This document shows positions 29,983-39,540 of a stretch of DNA of 64,000 nt, piece by piece. The notes below the pieces were generated by a model. It saw only the letters and a program-made list of their open reading frames with translations. It did no database searches and was not told the DNA's origin. Position 1 is the first letter of the stretch, and every line of letters begins with the position of its first letter. Made by a program: the position numbers and the translations under genes. Location: assembly GCA_014323865.1 (NCBI GenBank), contig JACONG010000016.1, forward strand, positions 732,523 through 796,522. Direction: 5' to 3'. This DNA is from Rhodospirillales bacterium (lineage in GTDB: Bacteria; Pseudomonadota; Alphaproteobacteria; SP197).

Positions 29983-30270
29983 TCACGCTGCACGTGGCGT
30001 GATTCGTTCGATCTCGTCGCCAGCGCGATCGCGCGCCAGGTCGAGTTCATAGCGCGCCTGAAGGTTCAGCCACAGTTCAGGCGTCGTCCCGAAGTAACGT
30101 GCCAGCCGCAGCGCCGTATCGCCTGTCATGCCGCGGCGTGCACGCACCAGATCGCTGATGCGATTGGCCGGGACTCCCAGCGACCGGGCCAGCGATCGCG
30201 CGCTCAATCCGAGCGGTTCAAGGAACTCGGCTTCCAGGACCTCGCCTGGGTGAATCGGAACCAGCATCAT
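29983..30270 (-). CDS. higA: HigA-type antitoxin
   Basis: This 95-residue protein begins with IHPGEVLEAEFLEPLGLSARSLARSL, the HigA/VapI N-terminus. An HTH follows (VPANRISDLVRARRGMTGDTALRLARYFGT) and then the WLNLQARYELDLA tail. It should bind and neutralise HigB and repress the pair. It follows higB by nine bases. Confidence 0.93.
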   Translation of the reverse strand: MMLVPIHPGEVLEAEFLEPLGLSARSLARSLGVPANRISDLVRARRGMTGDTALRLARYFGTTPELWLNLQARYELDLARDRAGDEIERITPRAA

Positions 30271-30279
30271 GTCCTTCTC

Positions 30280-30561
30280 CTAGTCGTGGTAGTCGACGAT
30301 CTCGACGTCCCATGCTTCGTTCTCGTGCCACCGAAAACACACACGCCGCTGCCTGTTGACTCGAATCGAGCAGCTACCTTGACGGTCTCCCCTGAGGGCT
30401 TCGAGCCGGTTGCCCGGTGGTGACGCCAGATCATGGAGCATCGTTGCGGCGTCGAGATAGCGCAGCTTGATTAGCGCCTGCCGCTCGGACGCGCGGTAGC
30501 GTCGGACGGACTGCCGGTTGAACAGCCGTTCTGTATCCTGGTCTGCGAACGATCGAATCAT
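30280..30561 (-). CDS. higB: HigB-type ribosome-dependent toxin
   Basis: This 93-residue RelE/HigB-family protein opens MIRSFADQDTERLFN. Conserved features are RYLDAATMLHDLASPPGNRLEAL, GSCSIRVNRQRRVCFRW and WDVEIVDYHD, with the basic patch expected for mRNA cleavage on the ribosome. Toxin-first gene order is diagnostic of higBA. The pair is intact, consistent with addiction. Confidence 0.92.
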   Translation of the reverse strand: MIRSFADQDTERLFNRQSVRRYRASERQALIKLRYLDAATMLHDLASPPGNRLEALRGDRQGSCSIRVNRQRRVCFRWHENEAWDVEIVDYHD

Positions 30562-30643
30562 CGAAAGTACGTGTTGCGTATCACATCATAAGACGCAACA
30601 TGCCGCCTTGCCAAGGCGTGCGAGCTCGCATCCCCCGCGCGCC

Positions 30644-31788
30644 ATGGATGGTCTGTTCGACCCCCGGCACTACGAGGCCGTGCGCCGTCCCGTGATGGAG
30701 GCGGCGACACTGCCGGCGCGGTGCTACACGGCCTGGGCCTTCTTCGCCCGCGAGAAGGAACGATCTTCGCCCGAGGCTGGCAGTTCGTCGGCCGCGTCGA
30801 AGAGATGCCAGAAGGCGGCTACCATGCCGTCGAGAGCGTCGGAGGGCCAGTTCTTCTGGTCCGGAATCGCGCGACGGTTTCCCGTGTGCCTTCACCAACA
30901 CCTGCCGCCATCGCGGTGCGCACCTTGCCACGGGAACCTGCACCTGCGCGCGTATCGTCTGCTCCTATCATGCTTGGAATTATCGCTTGGACGACGCCTT
31001 GGCCGGTGCGCCCGGCATGGAGGCGACAGCTGACTTCTCACCTGATGAGAACGGACTGATCCCGATTCGCATGGAGACTTGGGCCGGATTCGTCTTCATC
31101 TGCTACAGCCACGAAACGCCGCCGCTCACCGACTGTCTCGGCGACCTTGACCGAACGGCTCGCTAGCCACCGCTTCGTGGATTTCGTTTGTGTGCGTCGT
31201 CTCGAGTGCCAAGTTCCCGAGAACTGGAAGCTGATCGCCGAAAATGCCATGGAGGCCTACCACACCGGCACCGTGCACGGTGCTTCGCTGGGCCAGCAGG
31301 CTACCCGCGAGCTCGCGATACGGGGTCACTGGGATGCGATTCAGGTTTTGCAGAAAACCTCGATCGCCGTGCTGCCGGGCGAGACCATCCCCTTCGCTCC
31401 GGTCAAGGGCCTGAGCGAGGAGGCTCGTGCGGGCACCTTCTTCACCACGCTGCACCCCAACACTCAGCTCGCCTGTGTCCGGGACTGCATGTGGTGGATG
31501 ACCTACCGACCGGTCGTGTCCGACCACACTGTGCTCAAGGTCGGCCAGTGCTTCCCGCGCGCAACCACCGAACGCGACGACTTCGAAACCGGAGCGGTGC
31601 CCTACTTCCACCGTTGGGACACCGGGATCGACGAGGACAAAGCTATCTGCGAGGCGCAGCAGGCTGGCCTGTCGTCGCGGCTCCACCGCCAGGGCCGGTT
31701 TTCGGCCAACGAACAGGCGGTCTACCGCTTCAACAACCGGGTATTCGACCAGGTTCTCAACGACGGCACCCCGCAACGGCGCATCTGA
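30644..31788 (+). pseudogene. Rieske-type aromatic-ring hydroxylating oxygenase alpha subunit, frameshifted
   Basis: MDGLFDPRHYEAVRRPVMEA starts the gene, but the frame changes near 30758, 30868 and 31145. Following the frames recovers ARGWQFVGRVEEMPEGGY, the Rieske ligands CRHRG and CSYHAW, then METWAGFVFICY. Next comes the non-haem iron motif ENAMEAYHTGTVHG and an intact C-terminus (residues from LTERLASHRF to TPQRRI). The joined length of about 375 residues is normal. All ligands survive, so decay is recent or the indels are sequencing errors. Confidence 0.8.
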
Positions 31789-31818
31789 AGCGGTCCTGCG
31801 CCCGTTGGCTGAAACCGG

Positions 31819-32475
31819 TCAGCGCGACCCGAGAAACGCCGTCATGTGGAACGCGGCCTGCTCCGGCAGATAGTCCGTGTCCTGTCCGGCGGGACAGGAA
31901 CGGCGCGCGCGACATCCGAGCGCCATGCAATCAGCCCCCTCCGGTGTGCTCAAGTGATCGGCACATGTCGGAACGTCATAGCGCTCGCCTGAAAAGGCGT
32001 TAACGGGACAGGTCACGAGACACGGCTTGTCGGCGCATATCTCACAGGGGCTCGGGCGGTCGTCGGGTCGGGGCAGTCCCTCGACGGCACGATCGAACAC
32101 GAGTGCGCCACGATAGGCGTGCCAGAGGCCATAGTCCGGATGGATCAGCATGCCGATGGGCGACGGATACACCGGCTCGGCGCGTTGCGCCCAGCGCTGG
32201 AACGGGAACCACGGCGGTCCGTCGAAGGGATAGATGGCGCGCGCGGCGAATCGCTCGGCGATCGGGTCGATCACCCGCCTGCTCCAGCGGTTCATGGCGT
32301 CTGGCTCGTCGCGGCGCTGGTCGGCAAAGAAACGCCAGAGGCCGGAACCGACGTTGCCCACCATGACCAAGCACCGCGCCGCATCGCCGAGACCGTCTTC
32401 GGCATCGGCAGCGAAGGCGCCGCGCGCCAGCAACCCGTGGGATGCGAGCGCAGTCTCGATGTCGCTGTAGTGCAA
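31819..32475 (-). CDS. 4Fe-4S ferredoxin-type protein, QueG-like fold
   Basis: This protein has about 218 residues from a TTG start (LHYSDIETALASHG); no ATG fits before the homologous region. A cluster motif CEICADKPCLVTCP lies near residue 147, followed by three further Cys (CADHLS..., CMALGC..., SCPAGQ) that could ligate a second cluster. The N-terminal half (VMVGNVGSGLWRFF) resembles the epoxyqueuosine-reductase-like family without cobalamin residues I can assign. It lies nine bases past the GST gene, probably in one operon. Confidence 0.7.
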   Translation of the reverse strand: MHYSDIETALASHGLLARGAFAADAEDGLGDAARCLVMVGNVGSGLWRFFADQRRDEPDAMNRWSRRVIDPIAERFAARAIYPFDGPPWFPFQRWAQRAEPVYPSPIGMLIHPDYGLWHAYRGALVFDRAVEGLPRPDDRPSPCEICADKPCLVTCPVNAFSGERYDVPTCADHLSTPEGADCMALGCRARRSCPAGQDTDYLPEQAAFHMTAFLGSR

Positions 32476-32483
32476 GCGCGTGC

Positions 32484-33083
32484 TCAGGCTGGCGGGGCAG
32501 TGCCGACCATCGACGGCCGCTGCGAGAACTCCGCATACCAAGCGGCCAGCTTCGGGCAGGTCTCACGCCAACCGAAATCGCCAAGACGGAAGTCAATGTA
32601 GCCCAGGGCCACACCGATCGAGATCGTCGCGAGATCGACGTGCCCGCCGATGACATCGATCTCGCCTTCGATCACCGCCAGACCGCGGCTGACCCGGCCA
32701 TGTTCCTTATGGATGAAATCGCTCCAGATCTTGTCGTCCGGGCGGCGCGTCTCCATCACGCTGGCGACCGCAGCCTGCATCATGCCGTCCGCCAGAGCGT
32801 GTCGACGCAAGACTGCGACACGGGTTGCGGCATCAACGGGCATCATGCGGGGGCCACTGCCCATGGTGTCGAGCAGGGTCACGATCACAAGGCTGTCGTA
32901 GATCGCTTCGCCGTCGTCGGTGACAAGCGCCGGTACCTTGGCCAGCGGATTGTCGGTCGCCAGTTCGCCCGATGCCATCGTCGACGTTGGCAGCAGTTCG
33001 ATCCGGTTGGCAAGGCCGCGTTCGTGGGCGGCGACCAGCACCTTGCGGACAAAGGGCGAGGTCGGGCTCTGGTGCAGTTTCAT
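32484..33083 (-). CDS. Glutathione S-transferase family protein
   Basis: This 199-residue protein starts MKLHQSPTSPFVRKVLVAAHERGL. It has the thioredoxin-fold glutathione site (NPLAKVPALVTDDGEAIYDS) and the C-terminal helical domain (GGHVDLATISIGVALGYIDFR). It belongs to the Ser-Pro-Phe-Val active-loop GST group common in proteobacteria. It is divergent from the methyltransferase gene. Confidence 0.88.
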   Translation of the reverse strand: MKLHQSPTSPFVRKVLVAAHERGLANRIELLPTSTMASGELATDNPLAKVPALVTDDGEAIYDSLVIVTLLDTMGSGPRMMPVDAATRVAVLRRHALADGMMQAAVASVMETRRPDDKIWSDFIHKEHGRVSRGLAVIEGEIDVIGGHVDLATISIGVALGYIDFRLGDFGWRETCPKLAAWYAEFSQRPSMVGTAPPA

Positions 33084-33125
33084 GAGTCTATCAGGTCCTT
33101 GGGTAAGATCGTTAGGATGGGATTG

Positions 33126-33959
33126 ATGTACCAGGATGTCGCCGATCTCAACGCGTTTTATCGCACCCGGCTGGGCCAGGTTGCGCGCCGGGTGATGCTC
33201 GCCCGCGTCCGGTCGATGTGGCCAGACGTAAAGGGCCAGCGGATCATGGGTCTCGGTTACGCCACGCCCTATCTGAGGGTCTTTCAGGACGAGGCCGATC
33301 GCGTGATGTCGTTTGCGCCGGCGCCGCAGGGCGTGATCCGCTGGCCCGATGACGAGCCGGCACAGGTCTGCCTGACCGACGATTTCGCCCTGCCGCTGCC
33401 CGACGAGTCGGTCGAACGCATTCTCATGGTCCATGCCCTTGAGCACAGCGAGACGCGCTCGGCCCTGCTGCGCGAGGCCTGGCGCGTTCTCGCCGCCCGC
33501 GGCCGGCTACTCGTCGCCGTCGGCAATCGGCGCGGCCTGTGGGCACGCGCCGATCACACCCCGTTCGGCCATGGCTATCCCTTCAACGAAGGGCAGATCG
33601 ACAAGCTATTGCGCGACAGCATGTTCACACCGCTGGCCACCGAGTTCACTCTCTACGTACCGCCGACCCAACGCGGGCTTTCTCTCTGGTCCGCGCCAGC
33701 ATGGGAACGCATCGGCCGGCGCTGGGGCCTGCCCCTTCCAGGCGTGGTGCTGGTCGAAGCGTCAAAGCAGATGTATGGCGCCCTGCCCACGGCCGGCCGA
33801 CGGAGCCTGCGACAACGGATTTTCGTGCCCGGCCATCCTTCGGCCGTCGAATCGTTCAGGAACGACGACGACGACGCAATTTCGGATCGGCGGGACGGTA
33901 GAGCTCGAACACCGCCTGCTCGGCGAACAGGTTCGCCTGGCCCTCGAACCCCGACTTGA
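33126..33959 (+). CDS. SAM-dependent methyltransferase-like protein
   Basis: This 277-residue protein starts MYQDVADLNAFYRTRLGQVARR. The second ATG of a close pair is chosen: AGGA lies eight bases upstream and the family begins MY.DV.DL..FY. It has a class I methyltransferase region (VKGQRIMGLGYATPYL, then LPDESVERILMVHALEH). The last 35 residues are Arg/Pro-rich and lie antisense to metW. The 104-bp convergent overlap suggests the native stop was lost. Substrate unknown. Confidence 0.75.
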   Translation: MYQDVADLNAFYRTRLGQVARRVMLARVRSMWPDVKGQRIMGLGYATPYLRVFQDEADRVMSFAPAPQGVIRWPDDEPAQVCLTDDFALPLPDESVERILMVHALEHSETRSALLREAWRVLAARGRLLVAVGNRRGLWARADHTPFGHGYPFNEGQIDKLLRDSMFTPLATEFTLYVPPTQRGLSLWSAPAWERIGRRWGLPLPGVVLVEASKQMYGALPTAGRRSLRQRIFVPGHPSAVESFRNDDDDAISDRRDGRARTPPARRTGSPGPRTPT

Positions 33960-34548
33960 TGACGGTGACCTCACGCTCCTTGGCAATGCCGTAGGCGCGA
34001 TCAATCTTCAGGCCTTCGATACGGACAAGATCGAGAAAGTCGCACACGGTGCAGGGTCGAATTCTGGTGGTCTGGAACCAAGGCTGCGAGAGGGTCCTCG
34101 TATGTGGCATCCGGCCGCGCGTCACCATCGACCAGCGTGCCCGCCAGTGGCCGTAGTTCTGGATCGAGACGATGGCCGTATCGGCGATCCGCAACATCTG
34201 GTGCAGGACCTCCTGCGGCTTGTGCACGGCCTGCAACGTATGGCTCAGAATCGCGTAATCGAAGGTTTCGTCGGGGTAGTCCACGAGATGGCGGTCGGCA
34301 TCGCCTTGGACCACCGGAAGGCCCCGGGCCACGCAGGCGTTCGCGCCGGCCTGACTTATCTCCATGCCACGCCCGTCGCAGCCCTGCTCCTTGTCGAGGT
34401 ATTCGAGCAGCGCGCCGTCGTCGCAGCCGATATCGAGCAGCCGCGAACCCGGCTCGATCATGCTGGCGACCAGCGCCAGATCGGGTCGGAGGCCGAAGGC
34501 GTTGTCGCCGAGGTTGAAGCGATCACGGGCGCCGGAGAGCAGAGACAT
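33856..34548 (-). CDS. metW: Methionine biosynthesis protein MetW
   Basis: This 230-residue class I methyltransferase-like protein carries SRLLDIGCDDGALLEYL, YAILSHTLQAVHKP and the MetW-typical YGHWRARWSMVTRGRMPHT. It pairs with MetX, which it follows by four bases, and is needed for full homoserine acetyl- or succinyltransferase activity in related bacteria. It ends in an Arg-rich tail. Confidence 0.93.
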   Translation of the reverse strand: MSLLSGARDRFNLGDNAFGLRPDLALVASMIEPGSRLLDIGCDDGALLEYLDKEQGCDGRGMEISQAGANACVARGLPVVQGDADRHLVDYPDETFDYAILSHTLQAVHKPQEVLHQMLRIADTAIVSIQNYGHWRARWSMVTRGRMPHTRTLSQPWFQTTRIRPCTVCDFLDLVRIEGLKIDRAYGIAKEREVTVIKSGFEGQANLFAEQAVFELYRPADPKLRRRRRS

Positions 34549-34552
34549 GAGC

Positions 34553-35713
34553 CTATATTCCCTGCTCGCGCGCGACGCTGTCGAGGAAGCCGCCCGTTGT
34601 TGCGAAGAGATCGGGTTCCTCGAGCAGGAAGGCGTCGTGGCCCTTGTCGCTCTCGATTTCGACGAAACTCACGTTCGCGCCGGCACGGTTCAGCGAGCGC
34701 ACGACCTCCTTGCTCTCGGAGGTCGGGAACAGCCAGTCGCTTGTGAAGCTGACCAGGAGGAAGCGGGTCGACGTGTTCTTCCAGGCATTCGCGAGGTCGC
34801 CGTCGTACTCCGCCTCCAAGTCGAAGTAGTCCATCGCCCGGGTGATGTAGAGGTAAGCGTTGGCATCAAAGCGCTCGACGAAGCTGGCACCCTGATAGCG
34901 AAGGTAACTCTCGACCTGGAAATCGGCCTCGAAGCCGAACGACTTGGCGTAGCGGTCCTGCAGCGAACGGCCGAACTTGCGCCACAGGGCAGGTTCGGAG
35001 AGGTAGGTGATGTGGGCCGCCATGCGGGCGACCGAGAGCCCTGCCTCGGGCCTCTTGCCTTCCTTGTAGTAGAAGCCGCCGCACCAGTCGGGATCGGCCA
35101 TGATCGCCTGGCGTCCGACCTCGTGGAACGCGATGTTCTGGGCGGAGTGACGGGCAGCACCCGCAATCGGAACCGCGCTGACGACACGATCGCTGTGGCG
35201 GGCCGCCCACTCCAGAACCTGCATGCCGCCCATGGAACCGCCCACGACGCACATGATCTTCTCGATCCCGAGCTGATCGAGAAGACGCGCCTGAACCTCC
35301 ACCATGTCGCGGATGGTGATCACCGGAAACGACGTGCCGTAGAGCTCGCCGGTTTCGGGATCGACAGCGGCCGGGCCGGTTGTCCCCATGCATCCGCCTA
35401 GGCAATTCGGGCAGATCACGAAGAAACGGTCGGCGTCGAGCGGCTTACCGGGACCGACCATGCGCTCCCACCAGCCCGGCTTGCCTGTCACCGGATGATT
35501 GCCCAAGGCGTACTGATCGCCGGTCAACGCATGGCAGATTAGCACCGCATTGGTCCGGTCGGCGTTGAGCTCGCCCCATGTCTGGTAGGCTACGGTGACC
35601 GGGCCAAGCGTCGCGCCCGATTCCAGCGTGATCGGCGCACCGCCGGCGAGCACTTCCCGCGGCCCGGGAAGCGCCTCCTGCATCTCATGTACGGACTTGC
35701 CCGCGAGCGTCAT
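34553..35713 (-). CDS. metX: Homoserine O-acyltransferase MetX
   Basis: This 386-residue alpha/beta-hydrolase-fold enzyme has nucleophile GGSMGGMQ, Asp in SDWLFP and His in [21 protein letters not shown] and [13 protein letters not shown] complete the family signature. It acylates homoserine in methionine synthesis. ATG 35713 ([12 protein letters not shown]) is taken rather than an upstream one that lies in the leader. Confidence 0.95.
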   Translation of the reverse strand: MTLAGKSVHEMQEALPGPREVLAGGAPITLESGATLGPVTVAYQTWGELNADRTNAVLICHALTGDQYALGNHPVTGKPGWWERMVGPGKPLDADRFFVICPNCLGGCMGTTGPAAVDPETGELYGTSFPVITIRDMVEVQARLLDQLGIEKIMCVVGGSMGGMQVLEWAARHSDRVVSAVPIAGAARHSAQNIAFHEVGRQAIMADPDWCGGFYYKEGKRPEAGLSVARMAAHITYLSEPALWRKFGRSLQDRYAKSFGFEADFQVESYLRYQGASFVERFDANAYLYITRAMDYFDLEAEYDGDLANAWKNTSTRFLLVSFTSDWLFPTSESKEVVRSLNRAGANVSFVEIESDKGHDAFLLEEPDLFATTGGFLDSVAREQGI

Positions 35714-35780
35714 CGTGCAAGGGCCCCGCTGCAATTGGGTTTTCTAAAGGTCGTTGTTCAGGCGGAGCACGCCTTGGGTA

Positions 35781-35822
35781 GGGAAAGGGACATTCTATGT
35801 CAATGTTTTCTTTGCCTTTCCC
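35781..35822. promoter_or_regulatory. Nested hairpin between divergent metX and hisC
   Basis: Outer arms GGGAAAGG (35781-35788) and CCTTTCCC (35815-35822) enclose a second perfect dyad GACAT-TCT-ATGTC (35789-35801). On the minus strand TTGACA (35798-35803) overlaps the inner arm as a possible metX -35 box. I do not see a known SAM riboswitch consensus. It could be an operator or an RNA element. Confidence 0.4.
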
Positions 35823-35869
35823 GGGCCCGTCACCTAAACATCCGAGCTTTCCACGGACAGCAGCAGACC

Positions 35870-36967
35870 ATGACCGTGCCCGTTCCCCGCTCGGGGATTC
35901 TCGATATCAAGCCCTATGTGCCCGGTAAGAACGGGACAAGCGACGGCGGCGACCGACCGGTCATCAAGCTGTCGTCGAACGAGTCGGCGCTCGGGCCCAG
36001 CTCGCTCGCCGTCGCGGCGGCCAAGGCAGCGACCGAGACGGTCGTGCGCTATCCCGACGGCAGTGCCAGCGACCTGCGCGAGGCGATCGGACGGCGCTGG
36101 GGCATCGATCCCGCGCGCATTGTCTGCGGCAACGGTTCGGACGAGCTTCTGGAGATGCTGCCCTCGCTCTACTGCGGAGAGGGCGATGAGGTGCTCTACA
36201 GCCAGTACGGTTTCGCGATCTATCCCATCGCCACCAGAGCGGCAGGCGCCACACCGGTGACCGCCCCCGAGGCTGCCTACCGGACGGACGTCGATGCCCT
36301 GCTTGCGGCCGTGACGGGGCGGACCAAGCTGGTCTTCGTCGCCAACCCGAACAACCCGACCGGCAGCTACATCCCGACCTCGGAGATCGCGCGCCTGCGC
36401 GCGGGCCTGCCCAAGCACGTCCTGCTGGTGATCGATTCCGCCTATGCCGAGTTCGTCAGCCGGGACGACTACAGCGCCGGGGCGGAGCTGGTCCACGACT
36501 GTAACAACACGGTCATGACGCGGACCTTCTCGAAGATCTATTCGCTCGCGGGTCTGCGGGTGGGCTGGCTCTACGGCCCCGAAGGCGTGGTCGACGCGAT
36601 CAACCGGGTGCGCGGTCCTTTCAACGTCAACAGCATCGCACTCGCGGCGGCCGGTGCAGCCATTGAGGACGACGACCATGTCGCCCGCGCACGCGAGCAC
36701 AACGAACACTGGCTACCGCGCCTGACCCAGTCCCTGCGCAGCATGGGGCTCACCGTGCACGACAGCGTGGTGAACTTCCTTCTGGTGCGGTTCCCGGGTG
36801 GCGCGGAGCAGGCGAAGGCGGCCGAGCGCTTCCTCATCGAGAACCGCATCTTCGTGCGCAATCTCGAGGCCTACGGCATTCTGGACGGTCTGCGCATCAA
36901 CATCGGACTCGGTCACGAGATGGATGCGCTGACCGAATGCCTGGCGCGGTTCATGGGGCGGCCATGA
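35870..36967 (+). CDS. hisC: Histidinol-phosphate aminotransferase
   Basis: This 365-residue fold-type I PLP enzyme has KLSSNESALGPS, VFVANPNNPTGSY, and the PLP lysine in TRTFSKIYSLAGLRVGW. A C-terminal Arg contacts substrate (LRINIG). In alphaproteobacteria such enzymes next to tyrA often also transaminate aromatic amino acids. The stop overlaps the next gene by ATGA. Confidence 0.93.
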   Translation: MTVPVPRSGILDIKPYVPGKNGTSDGGDRPVIKLSSNESALGPSSLAVAAAKAATETVVRYPDGSASDLREAIGRRWGIDPARIVCGNGSDELLEMLPSLYCGEGDEVLYSQYGFAIYPIATRAAGATPVTAPEAAYRTDVDALLAAVTGRTKLVFVANPNNPTGSYIPTSEIARLRAGLPKHVLLVIDSAYAEFVSRDDYSAGAELVHDCNNTVMTRTFSKIYSLAGLRVGWLYGPEGVVDAINRVRGPFNVNSIALAAAGAAIEDDDHVARAREHNEHWLPRLTQSLRSMGLTVHDSVVNFLLVRFPGGAEQAKAAERFLIENRIFVRNLEAYGILDGLRINIGLGHEMDALTECLARFMGRP

Positions 36968-37851
36968 GCACAGACCGTCCCTTCGGCACGATCGCCTTCA
37001 TCGGCATCGGCCTCATCGGCTCCTCGCTGGCGCGTGTGATCAAGCGCGACAACCTTGCCGAACGCGTCGTCGCCTGCGCCCGCCGTGATGAGACACTCAA
37101 GACCGTGATGGATCTCGGGATCGCCGATCACGTTACCAAGGATCCGGCAGAAACCGCCGACGGCGCCGATATCACGTTGATCTGCACGCCGATCGGCACC
37201 AACGGCGCCATCGCTCAGGCTATCGCACCCGTGCTCAAGCCCGGCCAGATCGTGACGGACGTCGGCTCGGTCAAGCAGGCTGTGATCAATGCCGTTGTTC
37301 CGCACATGCCCGAAGGCGTCCATTTCGTGCCGGCCCATCCGCTGGCTGGTACCGAGAAGAACGGTCCCGAGAACGGATTCGACACGCTGTTCGAGGACCG
37401 CTGGACCGTCCTGACGCCGCCCGAGGGCACCGATGAGACGGCGATTGCCCGGGTGACCAAGCTCTGGGAAGCGGCCGGTTCGACCGTCGATGTACTCGAT
37501 CCCGCGCACCACGACTGGATCCTCGCGATCACATCGCACTTGCCCACGCTGATCGCCTTCAACATCGTCGGCACGGTCGACGAACTCGAGAGCAGCACTC
37601 GGCAGGAGGTCATCAAGTATTCGGCCACCGGCTTCCGCGACATGACGCGGCTGGCCGCGCAGGACCCGATCATGTGGCGCGACGTCTACCTCAACAACCG
37701 CGAAGCCGTGCTGGAGATGCTGCAGCGCTTCAGCGAGGACCTGACCCGCCTGCAACGGGCCATTCGCTGGGGCGAGGGTGAGGTGCTGGAGGATCTCTTC
37801 CGCCGCAGCCGCGACGTCCGCAGCGGCGTCATCGACGCCGGTCAGGCCTAG
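36964..37851 (+). CDS. tyrA: Prephenate/arogenate dehydrogenase
   Basis: This 295-residue protein has NAD motif GIGLIGSSLARVI, VTDVGSVKQAV, the substrate-binding HPLAGTEKNGPENG and conserved AHHDWILAITSHLPTLIAF. It oxidatively decarboxylates prephenate or arogenate toward tyrosine. It is coupled to hisC, forming an aromatic branch with the nearby chorismate mutase. Confidence 0.94.
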   Translation: MSTDRPFGTIAFIGIGLIGSSLARVIKRDNLAERVVACARRDETLKTVMDLGIADHVTKDPAETADGADITLICTPIGTNGAIAQAIAPVLKPGQIVTDVGSVKQAVINAVVPHMPEGVHFVPAHPLAGTEKNGPENGFDTLFEDRWTVLTPPEGTDETAIARVTKLWEAAGSTVDVLDPAHHDWILAITSHLPTLIAFNIVGTVDELESSTRQEVIKYSATGFRDMTRLAAQDPIMWRDVYLNNREAVLEMLQRFSEDLTRLQRAIRWGEGEVLEDLFRRSRDVRSGVIDAGQA

Positions 37852-38873
37852 AACCCAGCTTCTGCGGGCAGCACCGGGGCAACCGGCATCACCGGGATCG
37901 GTCCCACGGACAACAGGCCGTGCTGGATCGAGACATCGACGGCCAGCTGCATGCGGCCGTCCGCCTGGCGTACGGCCATGAAGTCGAGCGCTGCGCCGGC
38001 GACGGTCGCTTGGCCGCGATCGAGACCACCGCCTTTTCCCATGGCATCGAGCAGATCTCTGTAGCCGATGATCTCCGTGCGAAAGGCACCGATCGGCCGC
38101 AGTTCGCCGTCGAGTGCCAGAGTGCCGGCGGCCGTGACATCCAGCGGTGGCCAATCGACGGCGAACGCGGTGACGTCGACGGTGCCACCCGCAACGCGCC
38201 ACGCTTCCAGACGCTGGGCCAGCGATCCGCTTCCCATCAGGGCGCCGTTCCAGCGCAACGAAGTTTCGACCCTGGGCACCACGGCGTCGAACGGCGGCAC
38301 AACCTGGCCCGCGAGACCGAGGTTGTGGATCACGACCCCGGCTTCGAAAGCACTGCTGTCGTCGAGCGCGGTGACGGAGATATCGAGCTGGTCGGCGGTG
38401 ACCGGCGGCCGGCCGTCTTCGTAGTGCACGACCACGCGCCGGAAGAGGCCCGCGAGACCGTCCGCCTGCCCGTCGTCCATCGTGACCGTTGCGGTGCCCG
38501 AGGCCATGCTGACACCGATGCTGCGGACCAGGACGCCGTCGTCGATCAGCACCGTCTGCTCTGGCGGCAGATCGAAATCGAGCGAGGCGAAGGTCCAGGG
38601 CTTGAAGCTGGCGACCAGCCAGGGTCCGCGCCAAACGGCCGCACCCGCGCTGCCCTGCCAGGTCACGGTGGGGTCGGTGATGCGGATGTCGAGCGAGAAA
38701 GGGAACCCCGAGACCTCGCTCTCGCCAAAGGACCCGTGCCAGGACTTGCCCGGCTGCGGTGCCGCCCAGTAGGCGACCCATTCTCCCGAGCGCGAGGCCA
38801 TGACGTGCCAGTAAGCCGAGTAGGCGACGACGAGCACGAAGACGGCGATAGCGGCAATCAGGATGCGGCGCAT
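37848..38873 (-). CDS. DUF2125 domain protein
   Basis: This 341-residue protein begins with a signal-anchor (RRILIAAIAVFVLVVAYSAYWHV) and continues with beta-rich segments (WHGSFGESEVSGFPFSLDIRI) typical of alphaproteobacterial DUF2125. These are envelope proteins of unknown role. It overlaps the tyrA 3' end by 4 bp, convergent, and is divergent to the cyclotransferase gene. Confidence 0.88.
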   Translation of the reverse strand: MRRILIAAIAVFVLVVAYSAYWHVMASRSGEWVAYWAAPQPGKSWHGSFGESEVSGFPFSLDIRITDPTVTWQGSAGAAVWRGPWLVASFKPWTFASLDFDLPPEQTVLIDDGVLVRSIGVSMASGTATVTMDDGQADGLAGLFRRVVVHYEDGRPPVTADQLDISVTALDDSSAFEAGVVIHNLGLAGQVVPPFDAVVPRVETSLRWNGALMGSGSLAQRLEAWRVAGGTVDVTAFAVDWPPLDVTAAGTLALDGELRPIGAFRTEIIGYRDLLDAMGKGGGLDRGQATVAGAALDFMAVRQADGRMQLAVDVSIQHGLLSVGPIPVMPVAPVLPAEAGF

Positions 38874-38961
38874 GACCGAGGTTATAGCCCTCCAATCGGG
38901 GCGCGGAAATGGCGTTCAGCACCATTGAATCGCTTGGCGCGGGTGCGTACATCACGGAGCC

Positions 38962-39540
38962 ATGAAGGCCGTCGGTCCGCCCTCCCCCATCCTGCACACC
39001 GAAGCCAATGGAGACATCTGGGTCTTCGGCTACGGTTCACTCATGTGGAAGCCCGGCTTCGCGGTGCTGAAGCGCCGTTCCGCCTGCATCCACGGCTTTC
39101 ACCGCGCCTTCTGCGTCTATTCCCACTGGCACAGGGGATCGCCCGAAGAGCCGGGTCTTGTGCTGGGCCTGCATCCCGGTGGCTCGTGCCGGGGGGCGGC
39201 CTATCGGATCGCCGCCGGCAAGGCCCGCGCCGTGGTCGACTATCTCGACGCTCGCGAGCGGGTGACCGATATCTACAGCCCTCATTGGGTGACAGCCCGG
39301 ACCGAGGACAGCGAGGTCACCGCCATAACCTACGTTCCGGGACCGAAGGGACACATACAGTTCGCCGGCAAGCTCCCTCCCGAGACCGCCGCCCAACTGC
39401 TGGCCCACGGCAAGGGCAATTCGGGTGAAGGCTGGGAGTACCTCGAAAACACCGTCGCCCATCTGCTCGATGAAGGCATCCACGATTCGCATCTCCTGGA
39501 GCTGCGTGATCGGGTGCGCGCGATCAGAGGGGGCGCCTAG
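38962..39540 (+). CDS. Gamma-glutamylcyclotransferase (ChaC-like)
   Basis: This 192-residue protein has glycine-rich substrate loop VFGYGSLMWKPGF near residue 23 and HRAFCVYSHWHRGSPEEPGLV, followed by the LDARE segment of the ChaC family. It degrades glutathione to 5-oxoproline and Cys-Gly in the cytosol. The chosen start begins MKAVGPPSPI. Confidence 0.9.
   Translation: MKAVGPPSPILHTEANGDIWVFGYGSLMWKPGFAVLKRRSACIHGFHRAFCVYSHWHRGSPEEPGLVLGLHPGGSCRGAAYRIAAGKARAVVDYLDARERVTDIYSPHWVTARTEDSEVTAITYVPGPKGHIQFAGKLPPETAAQLLAHGKGNSGEGWEYLENTVAHLLDEGIHDSHLLELRDRVRAIRGGA

Noticed and set aside
29983-30561. New type of toxin-antitoxin
   Set aside because: Both proteins match standard HigB and HigA sequence features and order.
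36913-38997. 694-codon minus-strand frame across tyrA and DUF2125
   Set aside because: It is antisense to tyrA and out of frame with DUF2125, whose own frame carries the family sequence.
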